Under the pieces are notes generated by a model that saw only the letters and a list, made by a program, of their open reading frames with translations, did no database searches and was not told where the DNA came from. Of a stretch of 64,000 nucleotides of DNA, positions 55,806 through 62,907 are shown in pieces. Position 1 is the first letter of the stretch, and the number at the start of each line of letters is the position of its first letter. The translations under genes and the position numbers were made by a program. Origin of the DNA: Blastococcus sp. URHD0036 (GTDB lineage Bacteria; Actinomycetota; Actinomycetes; Mycobacteriales; Geodermatophilaceae); the NCBI RefSeq assembly GCF_000701365.1, contig NZ_JNIK01000003.1:168897-232896 (forward strand). Reading direction: 5' to 3'.

Positions 55806-55853
55806 ATGAGCGAGCACCCGCGCACCGAGCAGCCGGCGGAGGTCACGCCATGA
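55806..55853 (+). CDS. Possible 15-codon leader ORF coupled to the phosphotransferase
   Basis: ATG at 55806 opens a 15-residue reading frame (MSEHPRTEQPAEVTP) whose stop overlaps the phosphotransferase start as ATGA. GAGGA lies 14 bases before it, which is a little far. It could couple translation of the phosphotransferase to the thiolase-like gene or be chance. No homology can be judged at this length. Confidence 0.25.
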   Translation: MSEHPRTEQPAEVTP

Positions 55854-56926
55854 CCGCCGGGACCGAGGCCGCCGTCGCCTCGCCGCCCATCCCGGGCACC
55901 CTCGCCGAGGCGCTGTCCCCGGCCTGGCTCACCGCGGCGCTGCGCACCCGGTTCCCGGCCGTCGAGGTGCACGCTGTCGAGCCCGGTCAGGTGATCAGCC
56001 GGGTGTCGACCAACGCCCGCTTCCGGATCGAGTGCACCGGCGCCTCGGCGGAGGAGCTGCCCCGCGACCTCTACGTGAAGGGCTACTTCACCGACGCCGG
56101 TGACGGCTCGGCCGACCCCGTCGGCATGGGCGAGGCGCTGTTCTACGGGTCGATCGCCGACCGCACCGGCGTCCGGACGCTGCGGTCTGTCTACGCCGAC
56201 GCCGACCTGGCGACCCGGGCGAGCATCGTCATCACCGTCGACGTCGAGGCCCAGGGCGGGTCCTTCCTCGACCCGCTCAGCGCCTACACCCCGGACCAGG
56301 TCGCGCAGAGCCTCGAGCAGTACGCCCGGCTGCACGCCTCGACCTGGCTGGACCCCGAGGTCTCCCGGCGGCGCTGGCTCGACACCTGGCTGCCCAACGT
56401 GCTGCACGGGCGCGGCGTCCCGGTCATCCGGGGCAACTTCGACGGTCCCATCGGCGCCGGCGTCCCGGCCCCGACCCGCGACGCGCAGCGCCTCCAGGAC
56501 GCCTACGCCCTCGTGGCGAACGAGGCCGCGACGGCGTCCCCCTGGTCGGTGGTGCACGGGGACGCGCACGTCGGGAACCTGTTCCTGGACGCCGAGGGCC
56601 GCTCGTGCCTGGTCGACTGGCAGATCGTCCAGCGCGGGCCGTGGTACCTCGACGTCGGGTACCACATCGCCTCGTCGCTGCCGGCCGAGCAGCGGCGCGC
56701 GACCGAGCACGACCTGTTGCGGCACTACCTCGACGCGCTCGCCTCGCACGGCGTCGACCGGCCCGCCGAGGACGAGGCCCGGCGCCTGGTCCGGCGGGGC
56801 ATCGTGCACGGCTTCTACCTCTGGGCGATCACCCTCAAGGTCGCGCCGCCGATCACCACCGAGCTGCTGACCCGCCTGGGCACCGCGGCCGACGACCATG
56901 ACGCCCTCGCCCCCGCGTCGCTGTGA
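55850..56926 (+). CDS. Phosphotransferase of the APH/ecdysteroid-kinase-like fold
   Basis: A 358-residue kinase-fold protein. ATP-lysine candidate Lys77 (YVKGYF), catalytic loop VVHGDAHVGNLFLD with Asp238 and Asn243, and metal motif LVDWQ with Asp256 are all present. Relatives named aminoglycoside phosphotransferase occur often in actinobacterial CoA-catabolic clusters, where they probably phosphorylate a hydroxyl of the substrate rather than an antibiotic. CGGAGG lies before ATG 55850. It is the last gene of the third module. Confidence 0.87.
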   Translation: MTAGTEAAVASPPIPGTLAEALSPAWLTAALRTRFPAVEVHAVEPGQVISRVSTNARFRIECTGASAEELPRDLYVKGYFTDAGDGSADPVGMGEALFYGSIADRTGVRTLRSVYADADLATRASIVITVDVEAQGGSFLDPLSAYTPDQVAQSLEQYARLHASTWLDPEVSRRRWLDTWLPNVLHGRGVPVIRGNFDGPIGAGVPAPTRDAQRLQDAYALVANEAATASPWSVVHGDAHVGNLFLDAEGRSCLVDWQIVQRGPWYLDVGYHIASSLPAEQRRATEHDLLRHYLDALASHGVDRPAEDEARRLVRRGIVHGFYLWAITLKVAPPITTELLTRLGTAADDHDALAPASL

Positions 56927-57060
56927 CGGCGGCCCGTCGGGGCCGGCCGGGGCCGGCGGCGACCGGCGGTCCGCACGAGCAGGGGTCCCGTACATTGTCG
57001 CGGTCGGCGGAGGGGACGGGGCCTCCCGCCCTGCGCCGGCCCGAGCGGATGCGAGGACGC

Positions 57061-57771
57061 ATGACCGAGGAGCCGTACGCCACCGGGAGCGGGTGGGACG
57101 ACGGCGACACCCCCGGCAGCCTCCGCCAGACGACGTCGCAGCGGGTGGCGCTGGCCATCCGGCGGCTGATCTTCGAGGGCAAGCTGCCCGCCGGGGAACG
57201 CATCCGGCAGGAGGAGCTGGCCGAGCAGCTGGGGGTCAGCCGGGTCCCGATCCGCGAGGCGATCATCGCGCTGGACCACGAGGGCTGGCTGCGGATCGAG
57301 GCGCACCGGGGCGCCTACGTGAACGGGCTGGACGAGAACTCCGTCCGGGACCACTACGAGCTGATCGGGCTGTTCCACTCCTTCGCGGCGCGCCGGGTGA
57401 TCGAGCGGGAGGTCGACGTGACGTCGCTCGAGCCGCTGAACCGGGCGGTGCAGGAGGCCACGGACCCCGACGAGTTCTGGCGGGCCAACACCGCCTTCTT
57501 CCGGGCACTGGTCGCCGCGGCGCGCTCCTCGCGGCTGTCGGCGGTCGGCCGGCTGATGAGCGGCACCCTCATCCCGAGCAACTACTTCGTCGAGATCCCG
57601 CAGGCGACGCCGGCGCAGAAGGCGGTCGTGCAGAAGCTCTACGACGCCGTCGTGCGGGGCGACGCGGACGGTGCCGAGCGCATCCTCACGAAGACCTACC
57701 GCCGTGCCGCCGAGTCGGCGGTCGAGCTCTTCGCCGAACGGGGGCTGATCACGAAGGACCCCGGCCGCTAG
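57061..57771 (+). CDS. GntR family regulator, FadR-type (FCD domain)
   Basis: A 236-residue GntR regulator. The winged helix (about 25-92) has AIRRLIFEGKLPAGERIRQEELAEQLGVSRVPIREAIIALDHEGW, and the FCD helical domain follows. ATG 57061 with GAGGA upstream is chosen; an in-frame GTG at 56923 overlapping the phosphotransferase stop would add 46 Arg/Gly-rich residues. The intergenic stretch around 56991-57003 (CGTACATTGTCG) may hold its promoter. ATACAGTAT at 58753, in front of the cupin gene, fits a GntR operator. Confidence 0.88.
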   Translation: MTEEPYATGSGWDDGDTPGSLRQTTSQRVALAIRRLIFEGKLPAGERIRQEELAEQLGVSRVPIREAIIALDHEGWLRIEAHRGAYVNGLDENSVRDHYELIGLFHSFAARRVIEREVDVTSLEPLNRAVQEATDPDEFWRANTAFFRALVAAARSSRLSAVGRLMSGTLIPSNYFVEIPQATPAQKAVVQKLYDAVVRGDADGAERILTKTYRRAAESAVELFAERGLITKDPGR

Positions 57772-57799
57772 ACGGTCCCGCCCGCGCGGGCGGTCGGCG

Positions 57800-58732
57800 A
57801 TGACGGCCCGCGGCACGCCGCGGATCGGGCTCGTGGCGACCGGGGACGCGGCCATGGTCGCCGAGGCCGAGGCGCTGGGCGCCGACGCCCTGTGGGTCGG
57901 CGGCCACATCGCGTCGCCCAACCCCGGCGTCGAGCCGATGGCCTGGCTGCACCGGCTGGCCGGCCAGACCGAGCGGATCACCATCGGGTCCGCGGTCCTG
58001 CTGCTGCCGCTCTATCCGCCGGCGCTCGTCGCCAAGCAGGTGGCCGACCTGGACCGGATCACCGGCGGCCGGGTGGTGCTGGGGATCGGCGTCGGCGGGG
58101 AGTACCCCGCCGAGTTCTCCGCCGTGCAGGTGCCCCTGGCCGAGCGCGGCCGGCGGACGGACGAGGCGATCCCGCTCATCCGGCGGCTGTGGACCGGCGA
58201 CCCGGTCGACTCCCCGGGGCCCTTCTTCCCGATGTCCGGCGTGGCGCTGCAGCCCCCGCCGGTCACGCCCGGGGGCCCGCCGATCGTCGTCGCCGGACGC
58301 CAGCTGCCGGCCATGCGCCGCGCGGCGCTGCTCGGCGACGGCTGGATCCCGTACATGTACTCCCCGCGCCGCTACGCCGAGTCGGTCACGACGATCCGGG
58401 GGATCGCCGCGGATGCCGGGCGCGACCTCACCGGCTTCCGCTGGATCGCCTACGTGCCGGTCTGCGCCGACGAGGACGGCGCGCGGGCGCGGCGCGACGC
58501 GGCCGACTTCCTCGGCGGCACGTACCGGCAGGGCTTCGACGCGATGGTCGGCCGGATCGCGGCGGTGGGCACGCCGGCGGAGGTCGCCGCCCGGCTGCGC
58601 GAGTACGTCGACGCGGGGGCCGACGAGCTGGTGCTGCTGCCGGCCCGGCGTGATCCCGACCAGTTGCGGCTGCTGCTGACGACGGTCGCCGCGGCCGTCC
58701 GGGCCGCTCCGGTGAGCGGCTCGCGGCAGTGA
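57800..58732 (+). CDS. LLM-class (luciferase-like) F420- or flavin-dependent oxidoreductase
   Basis: A 310-residue luciferase-like TIM barrel. IGSAVLLLPLYPPALVAKQVADLDRITGGRVVLGIGVGGEYPAEF (about 62-106) and VVAGRQLPAMRRAALLGDGWIPYMYS are the family landmarks. It lacks the SEHH-type motif of the other two LLM proteins, having GGHIASPNPG instead, so it belongs to a different subgroup. It begins 28 bases after the GntR stop and is probably co-transcribed with it. Confidence 0.88.
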   Translation: MTARGTPRIGLVATGDAAMVAEAEALGADALWVGGHIASPNPGVEPMAWLHRLAGQTERITIGSAVLLLPLYPPALVAKQVADLDRITGGRVVLGIGVGGEYPAEFSAVQVPLAERGRRTDEAIPLIRRLWTGDPVDSPGPFFPMSGVALQPPPVTPGGPPIVVAGRQLPAMRRAALLGDGWIPYMYSPRRYAESVTTIRGIAADAGRDLTGFRWIAYVPVCADEDGARARRDAADFLGGTYRQGFDAMVGRIAAVGTPAEVAARLREYVDAGADELVLLPARRDPDQLRLLLTTVAAAVRAAPVSGSRQ

Positions 58733-58750
58733 CCCTTGCCACTCGCTTCC

Positions 58751-58763
58751 GTATACAGTATCC
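58751..58763. promoter_or_regulatory. Palindromic operator candidate in the cupin promoter region
   Basis: GTATACAGTATCC contains ATAC-A-GTAT, a perfect 4-1-4 repeat, extended by one further partly matching base on each side. It is the only AT-rich spot in the 182-base gap before the cupin gene. Its form resembles sites of FadR-type GntR proteins, two of which are encoded here. Confidence 0.5.
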
Positions 58764-58914
58764 AATGCGGTGTGATCCACGGAACACCGCGGCCGGCACC
58801 GGCGCAGTGCCCCGCGGCCGCCGACGACAGGCGCAGCTGCCCCCGAGCGCCCCGGTTCTGACCCGGCCCGGCCCTGAGCCGACACCGCCGGCCCCCGCTC
58901 CCGAGAGGACCGTC

Positions 58915-59322
58915 ATGCCCGTCGCGAGACCCCAGGACCTGCCCCTCAACGGTGGCGGCCGCTGGCCGCACACCGGCTTCCGCTCGGTGCAGTGGGGGGA
59001 CATGGAGGTCGGCTACACCGTCGCCCCGGTGGCCGACTGCACGCCGCTGTACGCCGGTCTCCCCGGTGGCGTGTGCCCGTGCCCGCACTACGGCTACGTG
59101 CTGAGCGGCACCATCCGCTCCCGCTATCCCGGCACGGACCGGCCCGACGAGGTGGCGACCGCCGGCGAGCTCTACTTCTTCCCGGCCGGCCACACGCTGC
59201 TCTACGACGAGCCGAGCGAGGTCATCGAGCTCAACCCCGCCGCCGCCCTCGCCTCGCTGATGGACCACATCGACCAGGCCATGGCCGCCACGGGGGCTCC
59301 CGAGCGCGGCCCCGAGAGCTGA
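58915..59322 (+). CDS. Cupin-domain protein
   Basis: A 135-residue single-cupin protein. VCPCPHYGYVLSGTIRSRYPG (about 55-75) and ELYFFPAGHTLLYDEPSEVIELNP (about 87-110) are the two cupin motifs; the first has Cys-Pro-Cys-Pro-His in place of the usual His-x-His, leaving a reduced metal site. ATG 58915 with GAGAGGA upstream is chosen over a longer in-frame ORF from 58729. It lies between the LLM and alcohol dehydrogenase genes. Function is unknown; a binding or isomerase role fits. Confidence 0.8.
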   Translation: MPVARPQDLPLNGGGRWPHTGFRSVQWGDMEVGYTVAPVADCTPLYAGLPGGVCPCPHYGYVLSGTIRSRYPGTDRPDEVATAGELYFFPAGHTLLYDEPSEVIELNPAAALASLMDHIDQAMAATGAPERGPES

Positions 59323-59400
59323 ACCGCCCCGAGGCCACCCGCACCCCCGCGCCGTCCGCCCGGACGGTGCCGACCCGCCCGCGACCGAGGAGGTCCGCCC

Positions 59401-60522
59401 ATGCGGACGCAGTCAGCCGTCCTGTTCGAACAGCCCGGCAAGTGGGAGGTCGTCGACCTCGAGCTCGAGCCGCCCCGGCAGGGCGAGCTGCTCGTGAAGA
59501 TGGCCGCGGCGGGGCTCTGCCACTCCGACGACCACATGACCAGCGGCGACCTCGTCCTCCCGCCCGGCGCGCTGCCGATGGCCGGCGGCCACGAGGCGGC
59601 GGGCGTGGTCGAGGAGGTGGGCCCGCACACGCCGGGGTGGTCGGTCGGCGACCGCGTCGTCATGAGCTTCCTGCCCGCCTGCGGCATGTGCCGCTGGTGC
59701 GCCTCGGGGATGCAGAACCTGTGCGACAACGGCGCACTCGTGCTCGCCGGGATCCGGCCGGACGGGACCCGCCGGTTCTCCCTCGACGGTTCCCCGGTCG
59801 GGCAGGCGGCGGGGGTCGCAGCGTTCAGCCAGTACTCGACCGTGTCGGTGCAGTCCGCCGTGAAGATCCCGGACGACGTCCCGCTCGAGGTGGCCGCCCT
59901 GTTGGGTTGCGGCGTCCCGACCGGCTGGGGCTCGGCCGTGCGGTCGGCGGCCGTGGAGCCCGGCGACGTGGTGATCGTCATGGGCGTCGGCGGCATCGGG
60001 ATGAACGCCGTCCAGGGTGCCGCGCACGCCGGCGCGTCCGTGGTGATCGCGCTGGACCCCGTGGAGAGCAAGCGGGAGGCCGCGGGGGCGTTCGGCGCGA
60101 CCCACACCGCGGCCACCGCCGAGGAGGCCACCGAGATCGCCCGCGGGTTCACGAACGGGCAGGGCGCGGACTCCTGCATCGTGTGCGTCGGCGTCGTCAC
60201 CGGGGGGCAGATCGCCCAGGCGGTGGAGGCGATCCGCAAGGCCGGCACCGTCGTCCTGACCGGACTCCCCCGGGCCGCCGACGACCACAGCCTCCCGATC
60301 TCCACCCGGCACCTCACGCTGTTCCAGAAGCGCATCCAGGGCTCGCTGTTCGGGGAGTCCAACTTCTCGCGAGACATCCCGGGGCTGCTCCAGATGTACC
60401 GCCACGGGCAGCTGAAGCTCGACGAGCTGATCACCACCCGCTACACGCTCGACACCCTCAACGAGGGCTTCGCCGACATGCGCGCGGGCCGCAACATCCG
60501 CGGCGTCGTCGTCTACGACTGA
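59401..60522 (+). CDS. Zinc-dependent alcohol dehydrogenase, NDMA/mycofactocin-type MDR
   Basis: A 373-residue zinc MDR alcohol dehydrogenase. Catalytic zinc ligands Cys40, His64 and Cys170 and structural zinc Cys94, Cys97, Cys100 and Cys108 are intact; the coenzyme motif is GVGGIG (195-200) with Asp219 favouring NAD. The overall pattern (CHSDDHMTSGDL, GCGVPTGWGSAV) is that of the NDMA-dependent family whose bound NAD is recycled via mycofactocin, a recognition from memory. GAGGAGG precedes ATG. It would oxidise an alcohol, complementing the SDR at 8837. Confidence 0.9.
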   Translation: MRTQSAVLFEQPGKWEVVDLELEPPRQGELLVKMAAAGLCHSDDHMTSGDLVLPPGALPMAGGHEAAGVVEEVGPHTPGWSVGDRVVMSFLPACGMCRWCASGMQNLCDNGALVLAGIRPDGTRRFSLDGSPVGQAAGVAAFSQYSTVSVQSAVKIPDDVPLEVAALLGCGVPTGWGSAVRSAAVEPGDVVIVMGVGGIGMNAVQGAAHAGASVVIALDPVESKREAAGAFGATHTAATAEEATEIARGFTNGQGADSCIVCVGVVTGGQIAQAVEAIRKAGTVVLTGLPRAADDHSLPISTRHLTLFQKRIQGSLFGESNFSRDIPGLLQMYRHGQLKLDELITTRYTLDTLNEGFADMRAGRNIRGVVVYD

Positions 60523-60607
60523 CGCCCCGCGCTCCCTCTCCCGCCCCTTCCCACCACCGCCCCGGCGCACCGCGGGCGGCCCCTCCCCTGAGCAGACGAG
60601 GTTCCCG

Positions 60608-62188
60608 ATGCACCGCAGATGGCACCGCTCCCTGGCCCTCCTGGCCGCTGCCGCACTGGCGCTCAGCGCCTGCGGCGGCAGCGACGACGACGACGGCGGG
60701 AGCAGCCCGTCCGGCGCCGCCGTCGGCGACCCGGTGGCGGGCGGCACCGCGAAGATCGGGCTGGTGTCCGAGCCGCGGACGCTGGACCCGGCCTTCCTCG
60801 GCAACAACCTGACCACGAACTCGCTGATCGGCAGCGCCCTGTTCGGGGCGCTGTTCACCCAGGACCCGGTCTCCGGCGAGCTGAGCCCCTCGATGGCCGA
60901 GAGCCTGGAGACCACCGACGGCGGCACGACCTACCAGCTGGTCCTCCAGGAGGGGCTGACCTTCTCCGACGGCACCCCGCTGGACGCCGAGGCGGTGCGG
61001 GCGAACTGGGCGCGGGCCAAGGACATCGGGCTGCGGGCGCCGGTCCTCGCCGTCGGGCTGGGCCTCGGCGACCTGACCGTGGTGGACCCGCTGACGTTCC
61101 AGTTCACGCTGCAGCGGCCCACGCCGAACTTCGGCGGGGCCATCACGACCAGCGCGCTCAACTGGATCGGCTCCCCCGCGGCGCTGAGCCAGGGGCAGGC
61201 GGCGTTCGACGCGAACCCGGTCGGGGCGGGTCCGTTCACGCTGGAGAGCTGGACCCGTGGCGGTGAGCTGCGCCTGGTGCGCAACGACAGCTACTGGGAC
61301 GCGCCCAAGCCCTACCTCGAGGGACTCACGCTGACCGTGGCCAACGACGCCGACCAGCGGTACAACGCGCTGCAGAGCGGTGCCACCGACGCGATCCTCA
61401 ACGGCAGCACGCAGATCACCGCCCGGGCCGAGGAGGCCGGCTTCGGCATCGCTGCCGAGAACACCCCCAACGGCGGGACCGAGTTCCTGTTCAACACGAC
61501 CGTCGCCCCCTTCGACGACGTCCGTGCGCGGGAGGCGGTGGCCAAGGCCATCGACCTGGAGGCGGTCAGCCAGGCGGTCTGGGAGGGCCAGGCCTCGGTG
61601 CCGACGTCGTGGTTCAGCGACGACTCGCCGTTCTACACCGGCGACCATCTGCCCGGGTCGGACCCCGAGCGGGCCGAGGAGCTCTTCGCCGAGCTGGCCG
61701 ACGAGGGCAAGCCGGTCTCCTTCAGCATCGTCACCTTCCCCACGCCCGACTCGATCGGGATCGCGCAGGCGATCCAGACCCAGCTCAGTGCCTACGACGA
61801 CGTGACGGTGGAGATCGACAACCGGGACTTCGCGGGGGCCACCGGCGCGCTGACCGGCAAGTCGCACCAGGCGATCACCGCCGGCGTGCAGTTCGTCGAC
61901 CCCGAGCCTCAGTGGTGGGCGCACCTGCACTCGGAGTCGTTCTCGAACTACAGCGGCATCAAGGACGACGAGCTGGACGCGGCGCTCGACGAGGCGCGGG
62001 CGGCCACCGACGAGGGCGCCCGGCGCGACGCCTATGAGCGGGCCGAGGAGCGGACGGCGGAGATCTACCCCGTGGTGCTGGTCGCCGTGACCGAGGAGAC
62101 CGTCATCACCCGCGAGGACCGGCTGCAGGGGGTCGTGATCTCCGGCGCCGGGACGGTCCTGGTCGACGGGATGTGGCTGAGCGAGTGA
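60608..62188 (+). CDS. ABC importer substrate-binding lipoprotein (SBP_bac_5), orphan
   Basis: A 526-residue family 5 solute-binding lipoprotein with lipobox LALSAC (Cys22). It shares long identical blocks with 20954-22522, for example TTDGGTTYQLVLQEGLTFSDG and SDPERAEELFAELADEG, showing recent duplication. No permease or ATPase gene accompanies it, so it probably supplies the importer at 22704-26599 with a related ligand. ACGAGG lies before ATG. Terminated by the hairpin at 62221-62261. Confidence 0.92.
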   Translation: MHRRWHRSLALLAAAALALSACGGSDDDDGGSSPSGAAVGDPVAGGTAKIGLVSEPRTLDPAFLGNNLTTNSLIGSALFGALFTQDPVSGELSPSMAESLETTDGGTTYQLVLQEGLTFSDGTPLDAEAVRANWARAKDIGLRAPVLAVGLGLGDLTVVDPLTFQFTLQRPTPNFGGAITTSALNWIGSPAALSQGQAAFDANPVGAGPFTLESWTRGGELRLVRNDSYWDAPKPYLEGLTLTVANDADQRYNALQSGATDAILNGSTQITARAEEAGFGIAAENTPNGGTEFLFNTTVAPFDDVRAREAVAKAIDLEAVSQAVWEGQASVPTSWFSDDSPFYTGDHLPGSDPERAEELFAELADEGKPVSFSIVTFPTPDSIGIAQAIQTQLSAYDDVTVEIDNRDFAGATGALTGKSHQAITAGVQFVDPEPQWWAHLHSESFSNYSGIKDDELDAALDEARAATDEGARRDAYERAEERTAEIYPVVLVAVTEETVITREDRLQGVVISGAGTVLVDGMWLSE

Positions 62189-62220
62189 CCGGTCCCGTGT
62201 AGGGACGTCGTAGGCACACG

Positions 62221-62261
62221 GAACGGGCGCGACCGTCGAGGACCGGCGGTCGCGCCCGTTC
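62221..62261 (+). terminator. Hairpin terminator after the orphan lipoprotein gene
   Basis: GAACGGGCGCGACCG pairs perfectly with CGGTCGCGCCCGTTC over an 11-base loop, 33 bases after the lipoprotein stop. It closes the catabolic island on the right. Confidence 0.85.
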
Positions 62262-62328
62262 CTGCGTGCGTGGCACCGACCACGGGAACTCGCGCGCCAG
62301 GGCGTCCGCACGCCCGTAGCCTCGCCCG

Positions 62329-62895
62329 GTGCCCGACGACCTCGATCTGCGGGACCTCGAGGAGGTCCGGCGCCGCGTCGTCCTGCCCGTCGTCCGGAGC
62401 CTGGTACGGCCGGACGAGCTCGAGGAGGTCCTGGTCGAGCTGGTGGCCGTTCCCGGATTGCCGGCCTGGGTGCAGGAGGCCATCCGGTCCGGAGGGAACT
62501 CCCCCGCCGTGGGCGGCATCATCACCGAGGAGATCGGGCCCGGGCAGTTCCCCCCTCCGCCGAGCGGTCCGGCTGACCATCCGCAGATCCGGGTCAAGGC
62601 CTCGGGCGAGTGGCTCGAGCCGCCGATCTCGTGGTTCGTGGACCTCGAGCACGCCGACCCGTGGGATGCGGAGTACTTCGCCTCCGAGGTGTACGGGCTG
62701 CTGCAGGACGAGCTGGCGGAGAGCCGCCTCGCCTGGGGCGAACTGCGCGAGGGCGACCACGAGCTCCCCGGTCCGCGTGCCGACCACTCCCGACGCGACC
62801 TGACGACCGGCTTTCACGATCGCTTTCACGAAAGGACCGATCGACACGTGGACAGGTCGACATGGGGATCTGTCGGCCTGTCCACGTGTCGGTGA
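62329..62895 (+). CDS. Hypothetical protein, 188 aa
   Basis: Not recognised. Residues 1-145 look like a normal globular acidic protein (DLEEVRRRVVLPVVRSLVRPDELEEVLVELVAVPG, WFVDLEHADPWDAEYFASEVYGLLQDELAE). The last ~35 residues (from HELPG to the end) are composed differently, are encoded by a direct repeat and a large hairpin, and may be a reading-through of a terminator. GTG start at 62329 with weak ribosome site. It is convergent with the HNH gene. No signal peptide or membrane segment. Confidence 0.6.
   Translation: MPDDLDLRDLEEVRRRVVLPVVRSLVRPDELEEVLVELVAVPGLPAWVQEAIRSGGNSPAVGGIITEEIGPGQFPPPPSGPADHPQIRVKASGEWLEPPISWFVDLEHADPWDAEYFASEVYGLLQDELAESRLAWGELREGDHELPGPRADHSRRDLTTGFHDRFHERTDRHVDRSTWGSVGLSTCR
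62810..62891. repeat. Direct repeat and large hairpin at the end of the hypothetical gene
   Basis: GCTTTCACGA occurs at 62810-62819 and 62822-62831. Then CGACACGTGGACAGG (62842-62856) pairs perfectly with CCTGTCCACGTGTCG (62877-62891), with an inner CGACA/TGTCG stem. The hairpin ends two bases before the stop codon of the plus-strand gene and 17 bases before the HNH stop, so it probably works as a bidirectional terminator. Confidence 0.65.
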
Positions 62896-62907
62896 ATCGG
62901 CTCGTCG

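Noticed and set aside
55850..56926. Aminoglycoside resistance gene
   Set aside because: The fold motif is shared with many small-molecule kinases, and operon linkage to a thiolase-like gene favours a metabolic substrate.
56923..57060. GTG 56923 as start of the second GntR
   Set aside because: The added 46 residues are low-complexity Arg/Gly/Pro and precede the winged helix; ATG 57061 has a better ribosome site.
62810..62831. CRISPR-like repeats
   Set aside because: There are only two 10-base copies with a two-base gap, and no Cas gene is in the window.
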